A stretch of DNA of 54,810 nucleotides from DATKHR01 sp035510155 (GCA_035510155.1 DATKHR010000318.1:1-54810), one strand, 5' to 3'; counted from the first letter of the stretch, positions 33,376 to 42,757 are shown. Notes: generated by a model from the letters alone, not told the origin. Translations and numbers: made by a program.

Positions 33376-35295
33376 CTATTGATCTTTGTCTTTCTTCGGG
33401 ACTCGCTCCTGGCAGAGCTCCACGACGCAGATCGATTCCATGACCCGGTTGGCCGGCGGCACCGGCAGGCCCCGTTCGGTCATCATCCTTCGCAGGAGCG
33501 CGGCGGTCTCGGGCCGGGTCACGGCCGACTGCACGCCGACCCGCACCAGGCCGTCGGCGTAGTCGAGCGCCTCCCACGTGTGGCCCGACATTGCCGACAC
33601 GTTGGTGTCGGTGTCGCGGCTGCCCCCGTCGCGCTGGTCGAGGCGGGCGCCGGCCGCGACGAGCATCTCGACCACTTCGTTGCGGCCCTTCAGCGCCGCG
33701 CCCATGAGGGGGGTACGCCCTTCCTTGTTGGCGCCGTTCGCGTCGAGGCCCAGGTCGAGCAGCATGCGAACGGCTTCGACGTTCTCCTTCGCCGATCGTT
33801 CGTAGGTCACGCCCTCGACCCAGCCGATGCCGGCCGCCGCGGTGAGCGCCGTGTCGGCGTTGTCGGTGACGAGGAACGGATCGGCGCCGTAGTCGAGCAG
33901 CAGCTGCATGAGCTCGGTGTCGCTCGATTGCGCCGCGCGGACAAACGGCGTGCAGCCGGCTTCGTAAAACCACTGCATCGTGAAAATCGTGCGCGTCAGC
34001 GTGTTGTCCTTGGCGCGGAGGTTCGGGTCCGCGCCATGGTCCAGCAGGAGCCGGAGGTATTCGAGGTGGTCCATGTCCGGCTTCGGCACCGGATAATCGC
34101 CGCCTTCGATGTTGCGATTGTCGGTGGCGAGGTAGAGCGGCGTCCATCCGCCCTTGTTCGCGAGATTGGCGTCGGCCCCGCGCGATATCAGAAACGCGCC
34201 GAGCCGGTAATGCCGATTGTTGGTGGCGGTCAGGAGCGGCGTCCACCCGTACTCTGTCGTCTGGTTGATGTTGGCGCCGGCGTCGAGCAGATGCTTTGCC
34301 GAGTCGAGGTCGCCTTCACGCGCCGCAAACGTCAGCGCGGTCAGACCGCCGCCGCCCGTGCCGACCAGTCCGGCGACGATGACGTCCGCCTCGTCTTCCG
34401 CAGTCGGAGCGGTCGCCGCCGCGTCGGCCGTCGGGGGAGCCGCCGCCCCCGGCCTGGCTGGCGCTGATTCCGGGGTGGTGGCACTCGGGGGCTGTCCGTC
34501 TGGCCCGGGCCGCTTCCCCCCGGCGCCGAGCACACCGCGGAACCCGAGCGAAATCCGCATGCCCTGCGACGCTTCGTACTCGAGCTGCTGCTCGTACGTG
34601 CGGCCGGCGGCGGACGCGGCGGCCTGCCGGCGCGCCGCGTCCTTCACCGCCGCGGTGTTGACGCGGGGCGCCATGTAATTGCGCGGCAATCCCGCGGGCC
34701 CCGATTTCGCGCTGTGGTCGGCTCCGACCTCGAGCAGCACTTTCACGGCGTCCGGATGCCGTTGTTCGGCTGCCCACATGAGCGCAGTCGTGCCGCGCAG
34801 CGACTCTCTGGCGTTCACATCCGCGCCCGCCGCAGCGAGCCGCTTGATGACCACGGGGTTGCCGTTGCGCGCCGCGAACATCAGCATGGTCTCGCCGTTC
34901 GGGCCGCGCTGCTTCGCATTGGCGCCGGCGCTCAGCAACCGGTCGACCATTGCCGCGCTGCCGTAGAGGGAGGCCATCGCGAGAGGCGTGACGCCTTCGC
35001 GGTTCGCTACGTCGATCTTTGCGCCCGCCTTGATGAGCAGATCGGCCGCCTCGCCATTGTCGCGATGAACTGCCCAATGGAGCGCCGTCGCGTCGTCGAC
35101 CTGCGGCGCGTTGACGTCCGCTTTGTGCTCGATGAGGGTTCTGAGCGAGGCGGTGTCGCCCTTCATCACGGCGTCCGCCACGTCGCTCTTGCCGGCCGCT
35201 GCCCCTGCCGACGCTGCGCAGATGAGCAGCGCTGCCACGAGAAAAATCATCGTCGGAGGGGTAGGGGCCCCACGACGGAAAGTAGTTTCGTGCAT
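33376..35295 (-). CDS. Exported ankyrin-repeat protein (copy 2)
   Basis: The product is 639 aa from ATG 35295, with an AGGAAGG site before it. A signal peptide lies at residues about 15-35 (TMIFLVAALLICAASAGAAA). There are about five ankyrin repeats at residues 40-200 and four or more at about 310-560. They are separated by a Pro/Ala-rich, probably disordered linker (about 240-300). The C-terminus (about 600-639) is Cys-containing and charged. The opening repeats (ADVNAPQVDDATALHWAVHRDN) closely mirror those of copy 1. It follows DUF1552 by 10 bases, repeating the order of copy 1 on the opposite strand. Confidence 0.87.
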   Translation of the reverse strand: MHETTFRRGAPTPPTMIFLVAALLICAASAGAAAGKSDVADAVMKGDTASLRTLIEHKADVNAPQVDDATALHWAVHRDNGEAADLLIKAGAKIDVANREGVTPLAMASLYGSAAMVDRLLSAGANAKQRGPNGETMLMFAARNGNPVVIKRLAAAGADVNARESLRGTTALMWAAEQRHPDAVKVLLEVGADHSAKSGPAGLPRNYMAPRVNTAAVKDAARRQAAASAAGRTYEQQLEYEASQGMRISLGFRGVLGAGGKRPGPDGQPPSATTPESAPARPGAAAPPTADAAATAPTAEDEADVIVAGLVGTGGGGLTALTFAAREGDLDSAKHLLDAGANINQTTEYGWTPLLTATNNRHYRLGAFLISRGADANLANKGGWTPLYLATDNRNIEGGDYPVPKPDMDHLEYLRLLLDHGADPNLRAKDNTLTRTIFTMQWFYEAGCTPFVRAAQSSDTELMQLLLDYGADPFLVTDNADTALTAAAGIGWVEGVTYERSAKENVEAVRMLLDLGLDANGANKEGRTPLMGAALKGRNEVVEMLVAAGARLDQRDGGSRDTDTNVSAMSGHTWEALDYADGLVRVGVQSAVTRPETAALLRRMMTERGLPVPPANRVMESICVVELCQERVPKKDKDQ

Positions 35296-35305
35296 GAGGC
35301 CCTTC

Positions 35306-36706
35306 CTACACGACCTTAGCGAGCCGGCCGGTGCTGTCGCCCTGCGCATCCTTGTGAATGCCGTACAGGTCGAGGACGCTCAGGAGGAGGTTGCCGGTCG
35401 TGACCGTCTTGCGTTCGTACGCCAGATGCCGGTTCCCCTTCAACTGACCGTTGGCACCTCCGACGAGAATGTGCGGCACGTCGTAGTGCATGTGCTGGTT
35501 CGAGTTGCCCATGTTCGTGCCGTAGAGGATCAGCGACTCGTCGAGCAGCGTGTGGTCTCCGTCCGGTATCGCTTGAAGCTTCGCGGCGAAGTAGGCCAGC
35601 GTCGAGACGTGATAGCGGTTGATGTCCGCATAACGGCGGATCTGCACCGGATCCTCCTGGTGGTGCGACGCGCCGTGGAAACCGCCGCTCACGCCGCCGT
35701 TCGGGAACAGGTCGCTCTTCGGGAAGACGTAGCTGCGCGCCGTCAGGTCGCGCGCGCCGAGCAGCGTTGCGACGCGCGTGATATCGGCGCGGAAAGCGAG
35801 CGCCGTCAGGTCGAAGTGCAGCTTGATGTGCTCATCGAACGATTCGGGAATCCCGGGCGGCAGATCGATTTCCGGGATCGTGGCGCTCGCCTTCGCCGCG
35901 AGCTGAAGGCGCCGCTCGATTTCACGGATCTCCTCGGTGTACTGGCTGACCGTGCGTCGATCGTCGGCGCCGAGCTCGCGGTTCAGGCTCGCCAGCTGGC
36001 TCCGAATCGAGTCGAGGATGCTGCGGTTCTCGCGCAGCCGCGCGGCGCGAATTTCCGGCGTCGAGCCGCTGCCGAACAGCCGCTCGAACACCGCTTGCGG
36101 GTTCAGCTCCATCGGCAGCGGGCTGGTGCGCGTCAGCTCGTTTGGCGGCGTCGGCAGCTCGATCCACGAGATCGAGTTCGTGTAGGAGCAGCTGTAGCCT
36201 TCGCCGCAGTTGCTCGAGCTCGAGTTGGGATCTTCCACCGCCAGCTGCAGCGATGGGAGCAGCGTCTCCTGGCCGATCTGGCGCGCGATCGCCTGATCGA
36301 TCGTTGCGCTGCCGACCGTCGCGTCCGAGCCGGCCGTCTTCCGAGGCTTGATGCCGGTGAGATACGCCGCCGCCACCCAGTGATCGGAACCGGTCGTCCC
36401 CTCAGGCGGTTCCGCCGACTTCGACCAGAGACCGCTCAAAACGGTTGCGTGAGCTCTGACCTTTTCGAGCCCCTCCAGAATGTAGGGCAGTTTCGCCGGT
36501 AGCGCCCCTTCGACGCTTGGTTCCCAGTGCCCCGGTGCCATGCCGTGCGGGAAGAAGATTCCGACGAACCGCGGCTTGGGCGCCGCCGCCGTCGCGGCGA
36601 GCGCCGTCGATGCCGGCACCATCGCGTCGAGCAACGGCAGGGCGAGCGTGCAGCCGGCGGTCTTCAGAAACGTCCGCCGCGGGATGTGCTTCTTCGCGAT
36701 GTACAT
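35306..36706 (-). CDS. Tat-exported DUF1552 protein (copy 2)
   Basis: The product is 466 aa, nearly the length of copy 1. The Tat signal is HIPRRTFLKTAGCTLALPLLD. Shared blocks are GSDHWVAAAYLTG, GYSCSYTNSISW, YTEEIREIERRL, GFHGASHHQEDPVQIRRYADINRYHV and LLDESLILYGTNMGN. It starts two bases after the DUF1592 stop, implying coupled translation. Compared with copy 1 it has a longer GHW-containing N-terminal loop (PHGMAPGHWEPS). The function is unknown, and the role is inferred from its constant DUF1592 partner. Confidence 0.87.
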   Translation of the reverse strand: MYIAKKHIPRRTFLKTAGCTLALPLLDAMVPASTALAATAAAPKPRFVGIFFPHGMAPGHWEPSVEGALPAKLPYILEGLEKVRAHATVLSGLWSKSAEPPEGTTGSDHWVAAAYLTGIKPRKTAGSDATVGSATIDQAIARQIGQETLLPSLQLAVEDPNSSSSNCGEGYSCSYTNSISWIELPTPPNELTRTSPLPMELNPQAVFERLFGSGSTPEIRAARLRENRSILDSIRSQLASLNRELGADDRRTVSQYTEEIREIERRLQLAAKASATIPEIDLPPGIPESFDEHIKLHFDLTALAFRADITRVATLLGARDLTARSYVFPKSDLFPNGGVSGGFHGASHHQEDPVQIRRYADINRYHVSTLAYFAAKLQAIPDGDHTLLDESLILYGTNMGNSNQHMHYDVPHILVGGANGQLKGNRHLAYERKTVTTGNLLLSVLDLYGIHKDAQGDSTGRLAKVV

Positions 36707-36708
36707 AG

Positions 36709-39348
36709 CTAAAAGGCCCCCTTACGACCGTCCTTGTTCGCCGCTGTAGACGCGGTCGGCGTGGCAACGTCCGGCTTCATGTTCATCTGAAACGGCTTGC
36801 TCCGGACGACGCCGAGCACCAGCGCCGAAAACCTGTTCCCGTCACGCCCCGCGTCGCGTGCGATCGCGCGGACGAGCGGCATGTCCTGGTAATCGACGCC
36901 CCGACCGAGCGCGTAGGTCAGCAGCTTCTCCGTTGCGACGGCCACGAACTGATCTCGATAGGTCGCGAGCCAGTTGCGGAGGCCGGCCGGTCCGCTGATT
37001 TTCGTGCCGTCGTACACCTGCGCCGCCGCGTCGACCGGTGTGCCTTCGTCCAGGCTCCGCCAGAGGCCGATGCCGTCGAAATTCTCCAGCGAAAATCCGA
37101 TCGGATCCATCAGGCTGTGGCACTGAATGCAGTCGGCGCGCACGCGATGCTCCAGCATCTTCTGACGCATCGTCGGCTCCTTCTTGTTGCCGGCCGCGTC
37201 GCCCGCCTTCGGCTTGAGCGGCGGAACGTCCGGCGGCGGGTCCGGTGGGCTCATGCCGAGAACGTTCGTCATTACCCACTTGCCGCGCGTGACCGGCGAG
37301 GTCCGCTCCGGCTTCGACGTGGTCGTCAGAAACGCCCCCTTGCCGAGGAGCCCGCGGCGCGCATCCATATCGGGGCCGAGCGTCACGCGGCGGAACTGGC
37401 TGCCGTAGACGTTCGGGATGCCGTAGTGCTTCGCGAGCCGTTCGTTGACGAACGTGTCGTCGGCGGTCAGCAGATCGAAAACGCTGCGGTCTTCACGCAC
37501 GATGCTGTCGAAGAGGAGCTCTACTTCCCGGCGCATGGCCTGCCGCAGCGGGTCGTCGAAGTCCGGGTACACGTTCGGCAGCGGGCCGGCGCTCTGCATC
37601 CCGCGGAGGTTCAGCCACTGGCCGGCGAAATTCACCGACAGCGCCTCGGCGCGCGGATCCTCGAGCATCCGCCGGACCTCCCGTTCGAGCACTGCCGGGT
37701 CCTTCAGCTTGCCCTGACGCGCGAGCGCGACGAGCTGGTCGTCGGGCGCCGTGCTCCATAGGAAGAAGGAGAGGCGCGACGCCAGGTCAAGGTCGCTCAC
37801 CCGATACAGCTGCCCCGGCTTCACGTTCGCCGGTTCGGCTTCAATCCGGTAGATGAGCCGTGGATCGGCGAGGATCCGCGTGAGCGCCGTCTCGACGCCG
37901 TGCTCGAAATCGCCTTCCTTGCGGCCCGCCTCGTAAAACGCCAGCAGCGACTGCGCCTCGGCCGCGGAAATCGGACGCCTGAAGGCGTGCGTCGCGAGGT
38001 TTGTCACGATCTTCCGTGCGCACGCGGGCTCATCGGCTGCGCCCTCGGGCCGGCAGACGAAGATTCTCTCGCGGCTCGGCGATTCTTTTGCCGGCGTCGC
38101 GTCGAACGGCCCCTCGATGCGTACGGTGCCGACATGCGGAAAGAAGGTGAAGCCGGGCGTTGGGCCGGTCTGCAGCGTGTCGCGCATGAAATGCTGATCG
38201 AGGTCGAGGAGCGGCGCAAAGTTCGTCGCAAGGAACGTCGCGCCGATCGCGTGCCCCCCCGCCGTCACCTTCACGCGCACGGTCATCTTCGGGATGTCGT
38301 TGCGCGCGAAACCCGCGCGCCCCCGTCCGCTTCCGGGTGCCGGAGCCGGCGCCGCGCCGCGACCGCGCCCGGACGCAGGGCTCGCCGTGCCGCCGCAGTT
38401 GGCCTCCGGCGCGCCGAAACGCCGGCTGCCTTGCCAGTCGAGCAGCTGGACGCGTTCTTCATCGAGGAGGATCTCGAGCTTCTCGCACGGCACCGATCCA
38501 AACCCGGTCGGCGACATGTTGTCGCCGAAGATCGGCGTCACGGTGATGCTGTATTCGCCATCGGACGGAAAGACGTGCTTGACGAGCATTCCGCCGCGCG
38601 TGCCGAAGGGAAGCCCTTCGATGTGATAGTCCTGCGAGGTGTCTTCCGGAGTACGGTACACGGTCAGCCCGGGCGTCGCAGGCTCACCGATGGCCAGCCT
38701 GCTGATTTTGCCGGCCGCGGACACGTACGCTTCGACAAGGGTGGAGGAGATTCCGAGCGCGCCCGCGACATTGTCGAAGCCGTGAGTGGAATCGTCGGAC
38801 GGGAGATAACTGCCCGCGTCGATATCGAGATCCAGGAGGTCGTGGATGACGTTCGCGTATTCGGTGCGGTTCAAGCGGTGCAGACCGGGAGGCGGCGCGT
38901 ACGGCGCAGCGTTCCTGTCGAGCTCGGCTTCTAGCGACGCGACGAACGCGTCGTATGCCGCCCTGTCGGGCCTCCGCACGCCGGCCGGCGGCATCATCCC
39001 CGCGCGCATCTTCCGGACGACGCGCTCCCAGACTTCGGCCTGATCAGCAATGCGGGTGGTGTCGAGATCGTCGAGCGTCAGCTTGCGCGCCGGCTCCTGA
39101 CCTGCGGCCTTGCCCTTCTGGTTGTGGCAGCCGACGCAGTAGCGGTCGACAAACGCACGCTGAGCAGCCGGCCCCCCGCTCGGTCCCGGCGCCGGCTGCC
39201 CCAGAGACGCCTGGGACTGTCCTGCAGTCACTGCCTGTGCGGCGGTACCTGACGGCGCGCCCACTTGCGCGGTGGCGGTCTCATTTCGCGTTGCGCCGAT
39301 CCAGAGCAACGAAGCGAGCCCCCCGAACGCGGCCAGTCGTTTCACCAT
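36709..39348 (-). CDS. Exported haem c protein with DUF1587/1592/1588/1585 domains (copy 2)
   Basis: The product is 879 aa from ATG 39348 (MVKRLAAFGGLASLLWIG signal), with GAGGAG eleven bases upstream. The N-terminal haem site is C71-VG-C74-H75 and a second site in DUF1588 is C740-IQ-C743-H744 (CIQCHSLMDPIGF). Domain order is as in copy 1: DUF1587 (LNRTEYANVIHDLLDLD), a beta region with a Gly/Arg/Ala-rich insert (about 320-350) absent from copy 1, DUF1592 (LASRLSFFLWSTAPDD), DUF1588 and DUF1585 (LLTYALGRGVDYQDMP). It leads the second DUF1592-DUF1552-ankyrin set and is divergent from the Tat-exported thiamine-diphosphate enzyme. Confidence 0.88.
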   Translation of the reverse strand: MVKRLAAFGGLASLLWIGATRNETATAQVGAPSGTAAQAVTAGQSQASLGQPAPGPSGGPAAQRAFVDRYCVGCHNQKGKAAGQEPARKLTLDDLDTTRIADQAEVWERVVRKMRAGMMPPAGVRRPDRAAYDAFVASLEAELDRNAAPYAPPPGLHRLNRTEYANVIHDLLDLDIDAGSYLPSDDSTHGFDNVAGALGISSTLVEAYVSAAGKISRLAIGEPATPGLTVYRTPEDTSQDYHIEGLPFGTRGGMLVKHVFPSDGEYSITVTPIFGDNMSPTGFGSVPCEKLEILLDEERVQLLDWQGSRRFGAPEANCGGTASPASGRGRGAAPAPAPGSGRGRAGFARNDIPKMTVRVKVTAGGHAIGATFLATNFAPLLDLDQHFMRDTLQTGPTPGFTFFPHVGTVRIEGPFDATPAKESPSRERIFVCRPEGAADEPACARKIVTNLATHAFRRPISAAEAQSLLAFYEAGRKEGDFEHGVETALTRILADPRLIYRIEAEPANVKPGQLYRVSDLDLASRLSFFLWSTAPDDQLVALARQGKLKDPAVLEREVRRMLEDPRAEALSVNFAGQWLNLRGMQSAGPLPNVYPDFDDPLRQAMRREVELLFDSIVREDRSVFDLLTADDTFVNERLAKHYGIPNVYGSQFRRVTLGPDMDARRGLLGKGAFLTTTSKPERTSPVTRGKWVMTNVLGMSPPDPPPDVPPLKPKAGDAAGNKKEPTMRQKMLEHRVRADCIQCHSLMDPIGFSLENFDGIGLWRSLDEGTPVDAAAQVYDGTKISGPAGLRNWLATYRDQFVAVATEKLLTYALGRGVDYQDMPLVRAIARDAGRDGNRFSALVLGVVRSKPFQMNMKPDVATPTASTAANKDGRKGAF

Positions 39349-39552
39349 CGGTTGCTGGCTCCTCGTCCCATACCTGTTATATCTATCGCTACATCTTAGC
39401 CGATGAACTGGCATATCATTCATCACGAATTGTACCCGTCGGGGTAGCTGCCGGGGAACGCGGACTTGCCCGTCGCGGCTCAGTCCGGGGCTCAGCCAGG
39501 GGACCGGCACCGGTCCGGCAGAGGTCGGTCGTCAAAAAAAAAGAGGAACGCC
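39349..39552. promoter_or_regulatory. Divergent control region of DUF1592 (copy 2) and the TPP enzyme
   Basis: This gene-free stretch of 204 bases holds -10 candidates on both strands: TATAAC on the minus strand near 39380 and TATCAT at 39413-39418 on the plus strand, neither with a clear -35. The plus leader contains a hairpin (GGACCG 39501-39506, loop GCAC, CGGTCC 39511-39516) and then a run of nine A residues (39534-39542) just before the GAGGAA site. I see no thiamine-box motif, so a TPP riboswitch is not supported. Confidence 0.35.
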
Positions 39553-41502
39553 GTGGCGAGAAGCACATCTTCCGTCGGTCGTCGACGTTTTCTGAAAGGC
39601 GCGGCGGCGGGCGCGGCAGCGCTGGTCGCAAAGAGCACCCCAGTGTTGGGTGGTGCAGACGCCGCGGACGTTGCCGCAGCCACAAACGTGGCGGATGCCG
39701 CGCAGGAGCCTACCGAGCGGCGGCCAGCGTCCGCCGACACGGCCGACGCGCAGCTTCGAGCCGACACCGAGCCCCCGGCGCGTGTCGTTTCGGCGCGGCT
39801 CGTCGAGCATCCCGGGTCGGACTTCATGGTCGACGTGATCAAGAGCCTTGGCGTCGAGTACGCGGCGGCCAATCCGGGTTCGAGCTTCGAGGGCCTTCAC
39901 GAATCGATCATCAACTACGGAACGAACCGCACGCCGGAGCTCTTGACCTGCTGCCACGAGGAATCGGCGGTGGCGATGGCGCACGGCTACGCGAAAATCG
40001 AGGGCAAACCGATGCTCGCGCTGCTGCACGGCAACATCGGCCTGCAGCACGCTTCGATGGCGGTCTACAACGCGTACGCCGATCGCGTGCCGGTCATGAT
40101 GATCGCCGGCAATTGGCGCGACGCCGGCACACGCGCCAACGGCGTGAACTCGTATCACAGCGCGCAGGACATGGCGGTGATCGTCCGCGACTACGTGAAA
40201 TGGGACGATGAGCCGGCGTCGCTGCCCGCGTTCGCGGAATCTGCCGTGCGCGCGTACAAAATCGCCATGACGCCGCCGATGGAGCCGGTCCTGCTGGTCG
40301 TCGATCACGATCTTCAGTTGCGTCCCCTTGGAGCCACGAAGGCGCCCACGATTCCGCGTCTCGTCATGCCGTCGCCGCCGGCGGGTGAGGCCGGCGCCGT
40401 GCGCGAGGCGGCGCGTCTGCTCGTTTCCGCCGCGAATCCGCGCATCAATGCAGGCCGTGCCGCGCGCACGCCCGACGGGCTTGCGCTCGTCGTCGAGCTG
40501 GCAGAACTGCTTCAGGCGGCGGTCAACGGAGGCGGCGATCGCGTGAACTTCCCGTCCCGCCATCCGCTCGCCGGCGCCGGCTCCGGCCCGGCCGACGTTG
40601 TGCTGAACCTCGAAGTCCAGGGCGGCGGAGGACCGGGACCGGCCGCGGGCGCCCGAACATCCGACGCGAAGACGATTAACATTTCCGCGCTTGGGCTCTA
40701 CATCAAGAGCAACCTCCAAGATTTCCAGCACATGGCCGACGCCGACGTCGACATCGCGGCCGACTCCGAGGCGACGCTGCCGGCGCTCATCGAAGAGGTC
40801 AAGCGCCAGCTCACCGCCGAACGCAAGCGCGTGATTCAGGAGCGCGGCGCCAAGCTCGCGAGCCTCCACCGCGAGGCGCGCCTGCAGGCCATGGAAGCCG
40901 CGGCGTTCGGGTGGGACTCGAGCCCAATCAGCCTGGCCCGGCTGTCCGCGGAACTGTGGGATCAGATCAAGACCGAAGACTGGTCGCTCGTCTCGTGGCA
41001 GGGATTCGTCAGCGGCTGGCCGGGAAGACTATGGAACTTCGACAAGCACTACCGCTACATCGGCGGACAAGGCGCCGGCGCGATGGGCTACGGCGCGCCG
41101 GCCGCCGTCGGCGCCGCGCTCGCGAACCGCAAACACGGCCGCCTTTCGATCAACATCCAGACCGACGGCGATCTGAACTACGCGCCCGGCGTGCTCTGGA
41201 CGGCGTGCCACCACAAGATCCCTCTGCTCACGGTGATGCACAACAACCGGGCGTACCACCAGGAGGTGATGTTCGTGCAGCAGATGGCGAGCGAGCGGAA
41301 TCGTGGCGCCGACCGCGCGCATATCGGGACGACGCTGCGCGAGCCGAACATCGACTACGCGAAGATGGCGCAGGCTTACGGAATGTACGGCGAAGGCCCG
41401 ATCGAGCATCCGAAAGACCTCGCGCCGGCGATCGGACGCGCGCTCGATCGCGTCAAACGCGGTGAGCCTGCGCTTCTCGACGTCATCACGCAACCCCGTT
41501 GA
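39553..41502 (+). CDS. Tat-exported thiamine-diphosphate-dependent enzyme
   Basis: The product is 649 aa from GTG 39553 with GAGGAA just upstream. The N-terminus is a clear Tat signal (GRRRFLKGAAAGAAALVA) with an Ala-rich linker to about residue 80. The catalytic part has the acetolactate-synthase/benzoylformate-decarboxylase layout. The pyrimidine domain has the cofactor-activating Glu, probably E136 in CHEESAVAMAHGYAK, and LLHGNIGLQHAS. The centre is shortened. The pyrophosphate domain has G539-D540-L541 with N564-N565 closing the motif. It would decarboxylate or ligate a 2-oxoacid, but in the periplasm, which is unusual. The cytochrome c gene 13 bases downstream suggests oxidation coupled to haem. 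No FAD-site residue can be confirmed. Confidence 0.85.
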   Translation: MARSTSSVGRRRFLKGAAAGAAALVAKSTPVLGGADAADVAAATNVADAAQEPTERRPASADTADAQLRADTEPPARVVSARLVEHPGSDFMVDVIKSLGVEYAAANPGSSFEGLHESIINYGTNRTPELLTCCHEESAVAMAHGYAKIEGKPMLALLHGNIGLQHASMAVYNAYADRVPVMMIAGNWRDAGTRANGVNSYHSAQDMAVIVRDYVKWDDEPASLPAFAESAVRAYKIAMTPPMEPVLLVVDHDLQLRPLGATKAPTIPRLVMPSPPAGEAGAVREAARLLVSAANPRINAGRAARTPDGLALVVELAELLQAAVNGGGDRVNFPSRHPLAGAGSGPADVVLNLEVQGGGGPGPAAGARTSDAKTINISALGLYIKSNLQDFQHMADADVDIAADSEATLPALIEEVKRQLTAERKRVIQERGAKLASLHREARLQAMEAAAFGWDSSPISLARLSAELWDQIKTEDWSLVSWQGFVSGWPGRLWNFDKHYRYIGGQGAGAMGYGAPAAVGAALANRKHGRLSINIQTDGDLNYAPGVLWTACHHKIPLLTVMHNNRAYHQEVMFVQQMASERNRGADRAHIGTTLREPNIDYAKMAQAYGMYGEGPIEHPKDLAPAIGRALDRVKRGEPALLDVITQPR

Positions 41503-41515
41503 AGGAGGCGCGTTC

Positions 41516-41905
41516 GTGCGACAAAAGGTCGTGGCTTCGTGTATCGCCGTGCTCTGCGGGATTGGCGCGGCCGCCCAGACGCCCGCGTCCGGCGCACCGT
41601 CTCAGGTGCCGGCGGCGGAGAGCGTGCAACAGGGCCACGAGCTGTATCTGAAATACAGTTGCTACGCGTGCCATGGTTACGACGGCCACGGCGGCGCCGG
41701 CGCGCGGCTCGTGCCGCTGGCGATCACCGAGGCGCGTTTCACGGCCTACGTCCGCAACCCGCGGGGGCGAATGCCGCCGTACACCGACAGGGTGCTCTCC
41801 GACGCGCAACTGGCGGACCTCTTGGCGTACATCAAATCGCTGCCCGCTTCGCCACCAGCCGATCAGATTCCGTTGCTGAGCCGCATGATGGCTGCGGGAA
41901 AGTAG
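41516..41905 (+). CDS. Small exported monohaem cytochrome c
   Basis: The product is 129 aa from GTG 41516 with an AAGGAGG site eight bases upstream. A signal peptide ends near AAAQ. It is a class I cytochrome c: CYACHGYDGHGGAG haem site near residue 50, the axial Met probably in RGRMPPYT, and a C-terminal helix LADLLAYIKSLP. The Tat-exported TPP enzyme ends 13 bases upstream, and the pair looks like an enzyme with its own electron acceptor. It resembles the cytochromes that serve PQQ or molybdenum dehydrogenases. Confidence 0.87.
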   Translation: MRQKVVASCIAVLCGIGAAAQTPASGAPSQVPAAESVQQGHELYLKYSCYACHGYDGHGGAGARLVPLAITEARFTAYVRNPRGRMPPYTDRVLSDAQLADLLAYIKSLPASPPADQIPLLSRMMAAGK

Positions 41906-41940
41906 TATTCTTCACGTTCATTTTCATCAGGGGAGCGATC

Positions 41941-42732
41941 ATGATGGCATTGTTGGGTGTGAGGAAACTGTCGCGATGGTTGTCACCCTTCACGGTGTTC
42001 GCGATCACAGCGGGTTTGCCGGCGGGCGCCGCCGCCCAGGCGCCGGCCCCGGCGCCGCAACAGGCGCCGCCACCCATGACCAACCTGCAGCTCTATCCAA
42101 AGGACACGCCGCGGGCCGAGGTCGTCACCACCATGCAGGGCTTCGTCGCCGCGCTCGGCGTGCAGTCCGCCGGAGGCTGCGGTTATTGCCATGTTGGAAC
42201 GGCGCCCGCCTTCGACTTCGCGTCGGACGCCAAGCCCACGAAGGGCATCGCTCGGAAGATGATCCTGATGTCGCGGGAGATCACCGCCAAGCTTCCGGAC
42301 ATCACCGGCAAGCCGGCCGCGGAGGTCACGCGTCTTCGCTGCGCGACCTGTCATCGCGGTGTCCCGATTCCGAAATTACTGCCCGACATTCTCACGGACA
42401 CAGCCGCCAAGAGCGGTGTGGCCAGCGCGGTCCAACAGTACCGCGAGCTCCGCACCAAGTTCTACGGCGGCCAGAGCTACGACTTCAGCGAACCGGCGCT
42501 CGTCAGCACCGCGACGCCGCTCGTCAACGCCAACAAGCCGGACGACGCGATTGCCTTGCTGGAGCTGAACGCGGAGTTCTATCCGAAGTCGTCTCCGACC
42601 TACGCCGCGCTCGGCCAGGCCTACGCAAAGAAGAACGACACGGCGAGTGCGATCAAGAGCTTCGAGAAGGCCGTCGAGCTCGACCCGAACAACCAGATTG
42701 CGAAACGGCAGCTCGATCAGTTGAAGAAGTAG
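41941..42732 (+). CDS. Exported dihaem cytochrome with TPR domain
   Basis: The product is 263 aa from ATG 41941 with AGGGGAG upstream. After a signal peptide and a Pro/Ala/Gln linker come two haem sites (CGYCH and CATCHRG) with the ARKMILMSREI helix of the reaction-centre cytochrome family. The C-terminal 110 residues contain two to three tetratricopeptide units (ALGQAYAKKNDTASAIKSFEKAVELDPNN). The TPR part may dock a partner protein. It shares its N-terminal layout with the cytochromes at 22631-23755 and 44954-46135, which carry a beta domain instead. It follows the small cytochrome by 35 bases. Confidence 0.86.
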   Translation: MMALLGVRKLSRWLSPFTVFAITAGLPAGAAAQAPAPAPQQAPPPMTNLQLYPKDTPRAEVVTTMQGFVAALGVQSAGGCGYCHVGTAPAFDFASDAKPTKGIARKMILMSREITAKLPDITGKPAAEVTRLRCATCHRGVPIPKLLPDILTDTAAKSGVASAVQQYRELRTKFYGGQSYDFSEPALVSTATPLVNANKPDDAIALLELNAEFYPKSSPTYAALGQAYAKKNDTASAIKSFEKAVELDPNNQIAKRQLDQLKK

Positions 42733-42757
42733 GTCGATAGAGGGCGGCAGGTCCATA

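Noticed and set aside
39349..39552. TPP riboswitch before the thiamine enzyme
   Set aside because: The leader lacks the conserved CTGAGA-type thiamine box and the matching second arm; only a simple hairpin is present.
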